From assembly GCF_000300455.3 (NCBI RefSeq), contig NZ_CP007215.2:4216001-4280000 (forward strand): a stretch of 64,000 nucleotides of DNA, given 5' to 3'. Below are positions 1-7,342 of this stretch, piece by piece; the stretch's first letter is position 1, and every line of letters begins with the position of its first letter. This stretch comes from Kosakonia sacchari SP1 (GTDB taxonomy: Bacteria; Pseudomonadota; Gammaproteobacteria; Enterobacterales; Enterobacteriaceae). The notes below the pieces were generated by a model. It saw nothing but the letters and a program-made list of their open reading frames with translations. It was not told where the DNA came from and searched no databases. Both the position numbers and the translations under genes were made by a program.

Positions 1-135
1 ACCGGCGATTACTTGTCGGTGCTGACCGCGCAGCGCGCGCTGTGGACGGCAAAAGAGTCGCTGATTTCGCTGCAACAAACCGATCTGCAAAACCGCGTAA
101 CGCTCTGGCAATCGCTGGGCGGTGGCGTCAGTTAA
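1..135 (+). CDS. C-terminal end of an efflux outer-membrane factor (TolC/OprM-type), partial
   Basis: Frame 1 is open from the window edge to a TAA stop and encodes the last 44 residues of a protein. The stretch has the alternating Leu/Ala/Gln pattern with GDYLSVLTAQRAL, which is typical of the C-terminal helices of outer-membrane efflux lipoproteins (RND/MFS outer-membrane factors). The ending fits that family. It lies 41 bp upstream of a drug-exporter gene on the same strand, so it may be part of an efflux operon. The N-terminal majority is outside the window, so the assignment rests on the tail only. Confidence 0.6.
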   Translation, partial: TGDYLSVLTAQRALWTAKESLISLQQTDLQNRVTLWQSLGGGVS

Positions 136-176
136 CCCCTTTGCGCCGGGCTGACCGGCGCGTTTTCGGAGCAGTT

Positions 177-1337
177 ATGTCACGGATTTCTCCCGCCTTT
201 GCCATCGTGCTGGGCATGCTCACGGCCATGGGGCCGATTTGTACCGATCTTTACCTGCCCGCGTTGCCGGATATCAGCCAACAGTTGGGCACATCAAACA
301 CGCTGATCCAGCTTTCGCTGACCGCTTCGCTTATCGGCTTAGGGCTGGGGCAGCTTTTTTTCGGGCCACTCAGCGACCGGATGGGTCGCAAACGCCCGCT
401 GCTGCTGTCGCTGCTGCTATTTATCGTCTCCTCAGTACTGTGCGCCACTACGCAGAGTATCTACTGGCTGATTTTCTGGCGTTTTATTCAGGGCATTGCC
501 GGAGCGGGCGGTTCCGTGCTGTCACGCGCCATCGCGCGCGATAAATATCACGGCACGCTGCTGACGCAATTTTTCGCCCTGCTGATGACCATTAACGGCA
601 TTGCGCCGATTGTTTCCCCGGTGCTCGGCGGGTATATCACCTCAACCCTGCACTGGCGGGCGCTGTTCTGGACCATGGCGGTCATCGGTGTGGTACTGCT
701 GCTTTCTGCCATGCTGGTGTTGAAAGAGACTCTGCAGGAGAAAAACCACGGCGGCTCGCTGTTAAAAACCTCTGTCAATGTGCTGAAGAACAAGCCATTT
801 TCCATGTACTGCTTTATCCAGGCCTTTATGCTGGCCGGGCTGTTTTCGTATATCGGTTCATCCTCGTTCGTGCTGCAAAACGAATATGGCCTTACAGCAA
901 TGCAATTCAGCCTGCTGTTTGGCTTCAACGGGATTGGCTTGATTATTTCCGCACTGATTTTCGCCCGCCTGGCGCGACGTATTGACGGGCAGAAACTGCT
1001 CGGCATCGGGCTGGTACTGGCGGTGATCACCGCGCTGCTGACTGCTTTTTTTGCATGGCGCGGCATGGCAATGCTGGCGCTGGCAGGACTGTTTTTCACC
1101 GTCGCGCTGAACAGCGGGATTTCCACCATCGCCGGTTCGGCAGCAATGAACAGCGTGGAAGCATGCGATTCCGGCACCGCCTCGGCGCTGCTGGGGATGC
1201 TGATGTTTATCTTCGGCGGCATTGCCACGCCACTTTCCGGCATCGGCGGTGAAGCGATGTGGAAAATGAGCCTCGCGATTGTGATGGCTTACAGCGCCGC
1301 GCTGGTAGTTTATCGGTGGGCGCGGCGTCATCGCTAG
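177..1337 (+). CDS. Bcr/CflA family multidrug MFS transporter
   Basis: Inner-membrane proton antiporter of the 12-TM DHA1 group. The chosen ATG gives 386 residues and is preceded by GGAG at 5 nt spacing; an upstream in-frame ATG would overlap the preceding gene in another frame and add a non-membrane leader. The protein opens with a hydrophobic helix and the family signature MGPICTDLYLPALPDI, followed by the MFS motif A variant GPLSDRMGRKRPLL after TM2 and the GFIQG-like segment WRFIQGIAGAGG. Bcr/CflA members export bicyclomycin, chloramphenicol or sulfonamides; which substrate this one uses cannot be told. It follows the tail of an outer-membrane factor gene. Confidence 0.88.
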   Translation: MSRISPAFAIVLGMLTAMGPICTDLYLPALPDISQQLGTSNTLIQLSLTASLIGLGLGQLFFGPLSDRMGRKRPLLLSLLLFIVSSVLCATTQSIYWLIFWRFIQGIAGAGGSVLSRAIARDKYHGTLLTQFFALLMTINGIAPIVSPVLGGYITSTLHWRALFWTMAVIGVVLLLSAMLVLKETLQEKNHGGSLLKTSVNVLKNKPFSMYCFIQAFMLAGLFSYIGSSSFVLQNEYGLTAMQFSLLFGFNGIGLIISALIFARLARRIDGQKLLGIGLVLAVITALLTAFFAWRGMAMLALAGLFFTVALNSGISTIAGSAAMNSVEACDSGTASALLGMLMFIFGGIATPLSGIGGEAMWKMSLAIVMAYSAALVVYRWARRHR

Positions 1338-1351
1338 AAGCACACAAAATC

Positions 1352-1397
1352 GTTGACTAAATGGCAACCAACACCGTATTGTTGACTTATTGGCAAC
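1352..1397 (+). promoter_or_regulatory. Promoter with paired palindromic operators of higBA
   Basis: Two copies of the 17-bp interrupted palindrome GTTGACTNANTGGCAAC occur at 1352-1368 and 1381-1397, with starts 29 bp apart. The first contains a -35-like TTGACT, and TATTGT 18 bp downstream could be the -10. The layout suits autorepression by the HigA antitoxin or the HigBA complex. This is inferred from position and symmetry. Confidence 0.6.
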
Positions 1398-1416
1398 GGA
1401 CGCACAAGGTAAAGGA

Positions 1417-1734
1417 ATGCATTTAATATCATTGAAGGCGATTCAGGAAGCAGTCTTACGCTTCCCTCAACACAAAGTTGCGCTACTCACTCTGGCGAAA
1501 ACCATCGAAAAAGCGCACTGCCCAACGCCAGAGGATCTCAAGAAGTTGTATCCCACACTGGATAACTTCAAATATCTGAGTAAGCATTACATTATTGATA
1601 TTGCGAATAATAATTTAAGGGTTGTGGCACTGATCTTTTTCGAAAGCCAAAAGTTTTATGTGCGCCATATCTTCACACATAAGGAATACGACCGTTTTAC
1701 CGAACAGCATCGTACTAAGGGGAAGAAAAAATGA
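1417..1734 (+). CDS. higB: HigB family mRNA interferase toxin
   Basis: Toxin of a type II toxin-antitoxin pair; HigB proteins cleave mRNA on the ribosome. The ATG at 1417 starts with MHLIS, as in E. coli HigB (YgjN), and has AAGG 7 nt upstream; an earlier in-frame ATG lies in the operator region. The 105-residue product keeps the family core LDNFKYLSKHYIID and the C-terminal HKEYDRFTEQHRTKGKKK. The stop overlaps the higA start by 4 nt (ATGA), so the two are translationally coupled with the toxin first, the usual order for hig loci. Confidence 0.9.
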   Translation: MHLISLKAIQEAVLRFPQHKVALLTLAKTIEKAHCPTPEDLKKLYPTLDNFKYLSKHYIIDIANNNLRVVALIFFESQKFYVRHIFTHKEYDRFTEQHRTKGKKK

Positions 1735-2147
1735 TCGTCGCTGATGCATTAAAAGCCACCCATGCGCTCATCGCTGCGGTCCCGCTGCTGGGAGAACATC
1801 CGACGGAGAAAGACTATCAGGATGCGCTGGAACTGGTAGAACAGCTGTTAATAGACAATCCCGATAGCCCGCTGGTAGATATCGTTTGTGCGAAAATTAG
1901 TGCTTACGAAAATAACCAACCGGAAATTATCGCCTTGCGTGAAGAGATGGCGGCGATGCCGACAGGACTTGCGGTGCTCAGAACACTGATGGATCAGCAC
2001 CAACTGACGACGTCTGATTTTCAGGAGGAAATTGGCAGCAAATCGATGGTATCGAGAGTGCTCAACGGCGAGCGCCAGCTTAACCTTAACCATATTAAGA
2101 AGTTAGCCAAACGTTTTGACGTATCACCGCTGATGTTTATTTCTTAA
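1731..2147 (+). CDS. higA: HigA antitoxin, HTH-type
   Basis: Antitoxin of 138 residues that neutralises HigB and represses the operon. The N-terminal half binds toxin; the C-terminal half carries a helix-turn-helix around residues 100-130, including GSKSMVSRVLNGERQL, nearly the same as in E. coli HigA (YgjM). It overlaps higB by 4 nt. The stop codon also overlaps the convergent stop of the RpiR-type regulator by 4 bp, so the two operons meet end to end with no visible terminator between them. Confidence 0.9.
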   Translation: MIVADALKATHALIAAVPLLGEHPTEKDYQDALELVEQLLIDNPDSPLVDIVCAKISAYENNQPEIIALREEMAAMPTGLAVLRTLMDQHQLTTSDFQEEIGSKSMVSRVLNGERQLNLNHIKKLAKRFDVSPLMFIS

Positions 2148-3037
2148 CCCTTCTTCCCGCCCGGTTTTAACCCACGGTGAAACTCATTAATGCGTTTCAC
2201 CGTTTTAATTGCCCGCTGCGACGTCGCTGACGCCACCGACAAGATGATCATCTCCAGACACAGCAGCACGGTGCCGTGCAGCGGGATTTTGCCCTTCTCG
2301 CCACCGCGCGGAACGTGGATCACCACATCGGCTTGCTGGCTGAAGCGCGAATCGACAGCGTTGGTCAATAAAATCACCGGGATCCCCAATCGCCGCGTCT
2401 CTTTCAACGTGGTCAGCCCTTCCCGATGCGCCGATTTCTGCGCCATCATGATCAGCACATCGCCGCGCTGTAAATTGATAAGCTGCTCCGACAGGGCAAT
2501 GCCGGTGCGGTTGAGGGGGGATGCGGGTAATCCGATGCGGCTGAACAACCGTGCGGCGTACTCTGCGAGGATCCCCGATGCGCCAATGCCGAAAATCGCC
2601 ACCTGTCGCGCCTCAACCAGCAACGCCACCGCCTGGGAAATCGCGTAGCGGTTATCCGGCGCGGAGAGGATTTCGCAGGTGTGCTGATGCCCTTCGAGCA
2701 CGAAATCGATGCCGGAATTGACGTCGCATGAGAGCGCACTCACCGTGGTGCTCATCTTTTCCGCCGAGGAGACCGACGGGCCGAACCAGTGTTCCAGCGT
2801 CTGCTTCAAATCGCGAAGCCCGGCGAAACCCAGCGCCTGGATCGCGCGCACCACCGTGGCGTCGGAGGTTTGCGTCGCCCTGGCAATCTCAATTGCCGTA
2901 TGCTCCAGCACCCCTTCGCGGTTTTCATTGATATACCGCGCCACCGCCTGCAAACGCGGCGACAGCGTATGCGCCCGCGCCCGAAAGCGTTCCCCATACA
3001 CATCCACGCGCGTTTTCGCTTTTTTGCTGTTCAGCAT
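2144..3037 (-). CDS. MurR/RpiR family transcriptional regulator with SIS domain
   Basis: A 297-residue regulator. Residues about 20-90 form the RpiR HTH (TQTSDATVVRAIQALGFAG) and residues about 125-260 form a sugar-isomerase (SIS) domain with IFGIGASGILAEYAARLFSRIG. SIS domains sense phosphosugars. The gene starts 9 bp after the stop of the iron-siderophore binding protein gene and is the last gene of that ABC operon, an unexpected place for a phosphosugar sensor. No sugar-metabolism gene is adjacent. The ligand is unknown. Confidence 0.85.
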   Translation of the reverse strand: MLNSKKAKTRVDVYGERFRARAHTLSPRLQAVARYINENREGVLEHTAIEIARATQTSDATVVRAIQALGFAGLRDLKQTLEHWFGPSVSSAEKMSTTVSALSCDVNSGIDFVLEGHQHTCEILSAPDNRYAISQAVALLVEARQVAIFGIGASGILAEYAARLFSRIGLPASPLNRTGIALSEQLINLQRGDVLIMMAQKSAHREGLTTLKETRRLGIPVILLTNAVDSRFSQQADVVIHVPRGGEKGKIPLHGTVLLCLEMIILSVASATSQRAIKTVKRINEFHRGLKPGGKKG

Positions 3038-3046
3038 CGTGCGCCC

Positions 3047-3994
3047 TTATTTGGCCGCCGGTAACGGTCGACCGGCAATTTGCGACTGCACCTGCGCCAC
3101 CATCAGGCTCAGTGAGGCAAACGAGTTGGAGATCGCCTCTTCACGAGAAATCAGCACGTAATGCCCGCTGCGACAGGCAGTGAGGAAATCACACCAGCCC
3201 GGCATCACCGCATCCATGGCCGCCATTTCATCCTGCGGTTTACCGCCGGTATCGCCGCGCCAGGTGGCAAAAACGAAATCGGCATCCAGTTCCGGTAACC
3301 GCTCAGCGCTAACGTCGATGCGCCCGCCGTCGGGGATGCTATCGATAAGCGGCGGAAAACGAAAACCGGCGTCGCGCAGCACGCGTCCCAGCGAGTGATA
3401 ACTGTGCAGTGCGTTGATTTTCCCGTTGTTAGCCTGAATAACCGACACGGTTATCTTGCTGGTATCGATGGTTTTTTTCAGCGCAGCGATCTGCTCATGA
3501 TAACGGCGCTCAAGGATCGCAAAACGTGCCTGCGTCCCCGTTAATTGCGCCAGCTTGCGGTAGATATCCGGCGCACCGCCCTCCAGATGATCGATGCTGA
3601 CGGTGGGCGCGATTTTCGCTAACTGCTCCACCGGCGTGTTGCGGCTGGGCTCGGTGATGATCAAGTCTGGTTTTGCCGCCGCCACCGCTTCAATGTCGAT
3701 ATCCGCTGAACCAATAAATGTAATCGCTGAATTGTCAAAATCGACACCGGTCAACATGCCGCTGGAGCGCAGCACATGGGTGCCGTCCGGGCGCGTACGC
3801 CCGTGGCTGGCGACCGGCGGTACGCCAAGCTCAATCAACGGAATAGTGATATCGAGATCGTGTAACGACACAATGCGTTTCGGGTGCAATGGCACCGTCA
3901 CCACGCGCCCGAGATCGTCGGTGAAAACCTGTGTCGGTTCCGCGGCGCTGGCACTCAGACCAACCAGCACCAGCAGCGAAAAAAGTAAGCGCAT
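3047..3994 (-). CDS. Iron-siderophore ABC transporter substrate-binding protein
   Basis: Periplasmic binding protein of the FepB/BtuF-like fold, 315 residues. A Sec signal peptide with likely cleavage after ASA near residue 17 precedes the mature TQVFTDDLGRVVTVP segment, the typical start of these domains. LIITEPSRNTPVEQLAKIAPTV and the C-terminal ISNSFASLSLMVAQV are family-like. It is co-directional with two FecCD permeases and an ATPase, which form the inner-membrane importer. No siderophore biosynthesis genes are in the window, so the ligand may be a siderophore made elsewhere or by another organism. Confidence 0.88.
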   Translation of the reverse strand: MRLLFSLLVLVGLSASAAEPTQVFTDDLGRVVTVPLHPKRIVSLHDLDITIPLIELGVPPVASHGRTRPDGTHVLRSSGMLTGVDFDNSAITFIGSADIDIEAVAAAKPDLIITEPSRNTPVEQLAKIAPTVSIDHLEGGAPDIYRKLAQLTGTQARFAILERRYHEQIAALKKTIDTSKITVSVIQANNGKINALHSYHSLGRVLRDAGFRFPPLIDSIPDGGRIDVSAERLPELDADFVFATWRGDTGGKPQDEMAAMDAVMPGWCDFLTACRSGHYVLISREEAISNSFASLSLMVAQVQSQIAGRPLPAAK

Positions 3995-4010
3995 ACAAGA
4001 CCTTTAAGCG

Positions 4011-5063
4011 TTATAAACGATCGCGCCGCTGCCACAGCAGCAGCAAGAAAAACGGCCCGCCAATCAGCGAGATAACAATCCCGGCGGGGATTTGCAGCGG
4101 CGCAAAAGCCAACCGCCCGAGCGAATCGGCCAGCAGCACGAGTAACCCGCCCAGCATCGCACTGCCCCACAGCAGCGCCCGCTGGCCGCCGCGCAGCAGA
4201 AAGTGCGCCATATGCGGGGCAATCAGGCCGACAAAACCGATACTGCCCACGCAAGAAACGCTGGCGGCGGTGAGCAGCACCGGCGCGATAAAGCGCAGCA
4301 GTTCCAGTCGTGCAAGGCGCACGCCCAGCCCGCTCGCCGCCTGATTACCGAGCAACGCCACATCCGCTGCGCGCGCGGTTATCAGTAAAATCAACGTTGC
4401 CGGAACCGCCCAGCACAGCGCCACCATCAGTAACGGCCAGGTCGCAGCATGCAGGCTGCCCGCCAGCCACATCATCGCGGTTTGCACATCGCGCACATCG
4501 GCGGTGGTCATAAACGCGCCAATCCCGGCGGCGAAGGTCCAGGAAACCCCAATACCGAGCAGCACAAAGCGCGGGCGCGAAACATCTCGCGCCAGCGCCA
4601 TCACCACCCCGGCAGCGAGCAATCCCCCTGCCATACCGGCCAGCGGTCGCCAGACTAAACCAACGGCTGGAAAGCACAGCACCAGCGTCAGCACGACTAC
4701 GCTCGCCCCCTCTTTCACGCCAATCAAGCCAGGATCTGCCAGCCCGTTACGGGTGATCGACTGCATCGCCGCACCCGCCATGCCGAGCATCGCCCCGCAC
4801 ATTAGCGCCATCAGCACGCGCGGCAGGCGAATGTCCCACACCACGTACTGCTGCCCGCTGCTCAGCGCCTGAGGGAAAAATAACGCGCGGCCAATAGAAG
4901 ATGCCGGAACCGGCAACGAACCCTGTGTCACGCTCGTCAGCAGTAACGCCAGCGCCACAATGGCGAGGCCCAAAATCCACATCAGCGCATGCGGGCGCAG
5001 CAGACGGGAAAAACCACCCACCCGCAAACGGCGTAATCCGGCGCGCGGCAACAGGCCGCTCAT
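4011..5063 (-). CDS. FecCD-type iron-siderophore ABC permease (second subunit)
   Basis: A 350-residue inner-membrane permease with about ten hydrophobic segments. It has the FecCD signatures GAMLGMAGAAMQSITRNGLADPGLIGV near residues 94-120 and GFVGLIAPHMAH near residue 280. Its ATG lies inside the end of the upstream permease gene (4-bp overlap), so translation is coupled. It pairs with the other permease to form the membrane channel of the importer. Confidence 0.9.
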   Translation of the reverse strand: MSGLLPRAGLRRLRVGGFSRLLRPHALMWILGLAIVALALLLTSVTQGSLPVPASSIGRALFFPQALSSGQQYVVWDIRLPRVLMALMCGAMLGMAGAAMQSITRNGLADPGLIGVKEGASVVVLTLVLCFPAVGLVWRPLAGMAGGLLAAGVVMALARDVSRPRFVLLGIGVSWTFAAGIGAFMTTADVRDVQTAMMWLAGSLHAATWPLLMVALCWAVPATLILLITARAADVALLGNQAASGLGVRLARLELLRFIAPVLLTAASVSCVGSIGFVGLIAPHMAHFLLRGGQRALLWGSAMLGGLLVLLADSLGRLAFAPLQIPAGIVISLIGGPFFLLLLWQRRDRL

Positions 5064-6085
5064 TTGAAAAACCTCGCCGCCAGCGCGATAAACAGCGGCG
5101 CTCCCACCAGCGCGGTCATCACACCGGTTGCCAGTTCCTGCGGCGCCAGCAGCGTACGGGCGGCAATATCTGCCACCAGCAACAACAGCGCGCCGCCGAG
5201 CGCCGAGAGTGGCACGACAACACGTAAATCATCCCCGGCAAGACGACGTACCATATGCGGCACCACCAGACCAATAAAACCAATCGGTCCGGCCACCGAC
5301 ACCGCCGCACCACACAGCAGCGCAATCGCCACCAGCGCCAATGCACGCGTGCGCATCAGCGACACACCTAACCCCCGCGCCATGCTGTCGCCCAGCGCCA
5401 GCATGTTCAGTGCCGGAGCCAGCCATAACGCCATCGCAAAACCGATAACGGCAGCTATTGCCGCATGCTGGATCTGCGCCCAGTTCAGCCCGGCGAGATC
5501 GCCCGCCAGCCAGGTGCGCATACTGAGCAGCGTTTGCTCATCAAGGATCAGGATCGCGGCGGTAATTGAGGAGGCAAATGCCGAGATGGCCACGCCGCAC
5601 AGCGTCACTTTCATCGGCGTAAAACCCGAACGCCCCGCAGATGAAAGCACCATCACCAGCGAAAAGAGCAGTGCAGCGCCACCAGCGGCAATCAACGGGC
5701 GGCTGAATGCGGCATCGCCGGAGCTAATGCCGAGCGCCGTGCATGCTACTACCGCCAGCGCGGCACCGGAATTTAGCCCCAGAATATGCGGCTCACCTAA
5801 GGGGTTGCGGATGACCGATTGCAACAATGCTCCGGCCACGCCGAGCGCCGCGCCGGTAAATAGCGCCGCCACCAGCCGCAGCAAACGCAGGCTGATAATG
5901 ACGCGGTGATCGAAGTTACGCGGATCGAAATCCAGCAGCGCCTGGACGACCGTTGGCGGCGCGATATAGCGCGCGCCAAGGCCGAGATGCGCGACCGATG
6001 CCGCCAGCACTAATAGTGCCAGCAGCAGTGAGGCCACGCCCACGCGCCCGACACGACGGCGGGCGGAAAACGCGACGCTACTCAT
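5060..6085 (-). CDS. FecCD-type iron-siderophore ABC permease (first subunit)
   Basis: A 341-residue polytopic permease of the FecCD family. GAALGVAGALLQSVIRNPLGEP and GPIGFIGLVVPHMVR are the hallmark loops, the latter being the contact region for the ATPase. It overlaps both neighbours by 4 bp, forming a compact operon ATPase-permease-permease-binding protein-RpiR. It would form a heterodimer with the following permease. Confidence 0.9.
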   Translation of the reverse strand: MSSVAFSARRRVGRVGVASLLLALLVLAASVAHLGLGARYIAPPTVVQALLDFDPRNFDHRVIISLRLLRLVAALFTGAALGVAGALLQSVIRNPLGEPHILGLNSGAALAVVACTALGISSGDAAFSRPLIAAGGAALLFSLVMVLSSAGRSGFTPMKVTLCGVAISAFASSITAAILILDEQTLLSMRTWLAGDLAGLNWAQIQHAAIAAVIGFAMALWLAPALNMLALGDSMARGLGVSLMRTRALALVAIALLCGAAVSVAGPIGFIGLVVPHMVRRLAGDDLRVVVPLSALGGALLLLVADIAARTLLAPQELATGVMTALVGAPLFIALAARFFK

Positions 6086-6909
6086 GCGCTCGTTCCAGCT
6101 GGTTTACGAAACGGCATAAAAAAGGGTTTTCCGGTCAGTGGGTTAATCGACATTTGCACATCAACATCAAACACCCGTTTGATAAGCTCAGGGGTACAGG
6201 CATCGCCTTCGTTAATCACCCCTTGTAAGCGCCCCTGTTTCAGGAACACCAGCGTGTCGGCGTAGTTGACCGCAAAATTGAGATCGTGCAACACCGCAAC
6301 CACGGTGCGTCCATGATCGCGGGTCAGGGAATGCAGCAATTCGAGGATCTCCACCTGGTAGCGCAGATCGAGAAACGTTGTCGGCTCATCGAGCAGGATC
6401 ACCGGCGTTTGCTGGGCCAGCGCCATGGCTATCCAGCAGCGCTGACGCTGTCCCCCGGAGAGACTGTCTACCGTTTGATGCGCGAATTCCGCGGTGCCGG
6501 TCAGATTTAGCGCGTCAACGACTGCCTGTTCATCTTCTTCAGACCACTGGCGCATAAAGCTCTGCCACGGAAAACGCCCGCGCGACACCAGTTCGAACGC
6601 GGTGAGCCCTTCCGGCACAATCGGCGATTGCGGCAAAATACCTAACTGACGGGAAACGGCTTTGGTGGGTTGTTGATGAATGGCTTTGCCATCAAGCAGC
6701 ACGCTGCCGCCGAGCGGTTTGAGCATCCGGGCGATAGTGCCGAGCAGCGTGGATTTGCCGGAGCCGTTCGCGCCGACCAGCACGGTCATTTTCCCCGACG
6801 GGATCGAAAGCGTAATGTCGTTGACAATCACCTTGCTGTGGTAGCCTGCCGACAGGCTTTCCAGCACGATCCCTTGCCCTTCGGCTTGATTTTCCACTTG
6901 CTGTGGCAT
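6082..6909 (-). CDS. Iron-siderophore ABC transporter ATP-binding protein
   Basis: A 275-residue ATPase of the FepC/FecE/FhuC type. Walker A GANGSGKST lies at residues 46-54, the signature LSGGQRQRC near 150 and Walker B VILLDEPTTFLDL near 175, followed by the H-loop VVAVLHDLN. The start has GGAG at 5 nt spacing. It is the first gene of the minus-strand operon, and a Fur-like box sits 55-73 bp upstream of its start. It powers uptake through the two downstream permeases. Confidence 0.92.
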   Translation of the reverse strand: MPQQVENQAEGQGIVLESLSAGYHSKVIVNDITLSIPSGKMTVLVGANGSGKSTLLGTIARMLKPLGGSVLLDGKAIHQQPTKAVSRQLGILPQSPIVPEGLTAFELVSRGRFPWQSFMRQWSEEDEQAVVDALNLTGTAEFAHQTVDSLSGGQRQRCWIAMALAQQTPVILLDEPTTFLDLRYQVEILELLHSLTRDHGRTVVAVLHDLNFAVNYADTLVFLKQGRLQGVINEGDACTPELIKRVFDVDVQMSINPLTGKPFFMPFRKPAGTSA

Positions 6910-7342
6910 GTTGACTCCTGCGCCGCACGCTCATGAAAATAGCCGCGCACTAAACCATCAAACAAAAATAAATCTCATTCTCTTTTCGATATTGCCGTTT
7001 GCTGCTGTAGTAGTCAAGTGCCGTTGCCAGTGAAACAAACAATCCTTTATTTTGTGTCACTACAAAAAAACGCCTCGCGGCAATTAAAAATAATCATTTT
7101 ACATTCAAATAGATAACCAGAATTCATCACAGCTTTTCGCGTCGCATTTCACGCCTGAATCTGCTGTAGCAAATTTCTTTCATTTTGCGTTTACTACTAC
7201 AAAGCCTCATGATTGAATGATTCTCAATTACATATCCGACGCTGTGAATCACAGCAAACGGGTAGAGTCGCGCAATCGGGCAATAAAACTTAAAAACGTT
7301 CACTCCTGCGTTGTTCAGGTTTTTTCGGGAAAAGTAGAATAA
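6910..7342. promoter_or_regulatory. Divergent iron-regulated control region with Fur-like boxes
   Basis: This 433-bp AT-rich gap separates the ABC operon (minus) from the TonB receptor (plus). Three 19-bp stretches match the Fur consensus by eye: 6964-6982 read on the minus strand (13 of 19), 7083-7101 (13 of 19), and a weaker one at 7213-7231 (11 of 19). Their placement next to both gene starts suggests shared repression by Fe-Fur. The matches were counted by hand and have not been scored against a matrix. Confidence 0.55.

Noticed and set aside
2190-3161. Plus-strand reading frames opposite the RpiR-type gene
   Set aside because: They lie antisense to a well-supported gene, lack ribosome sites and have no recognisable domain.
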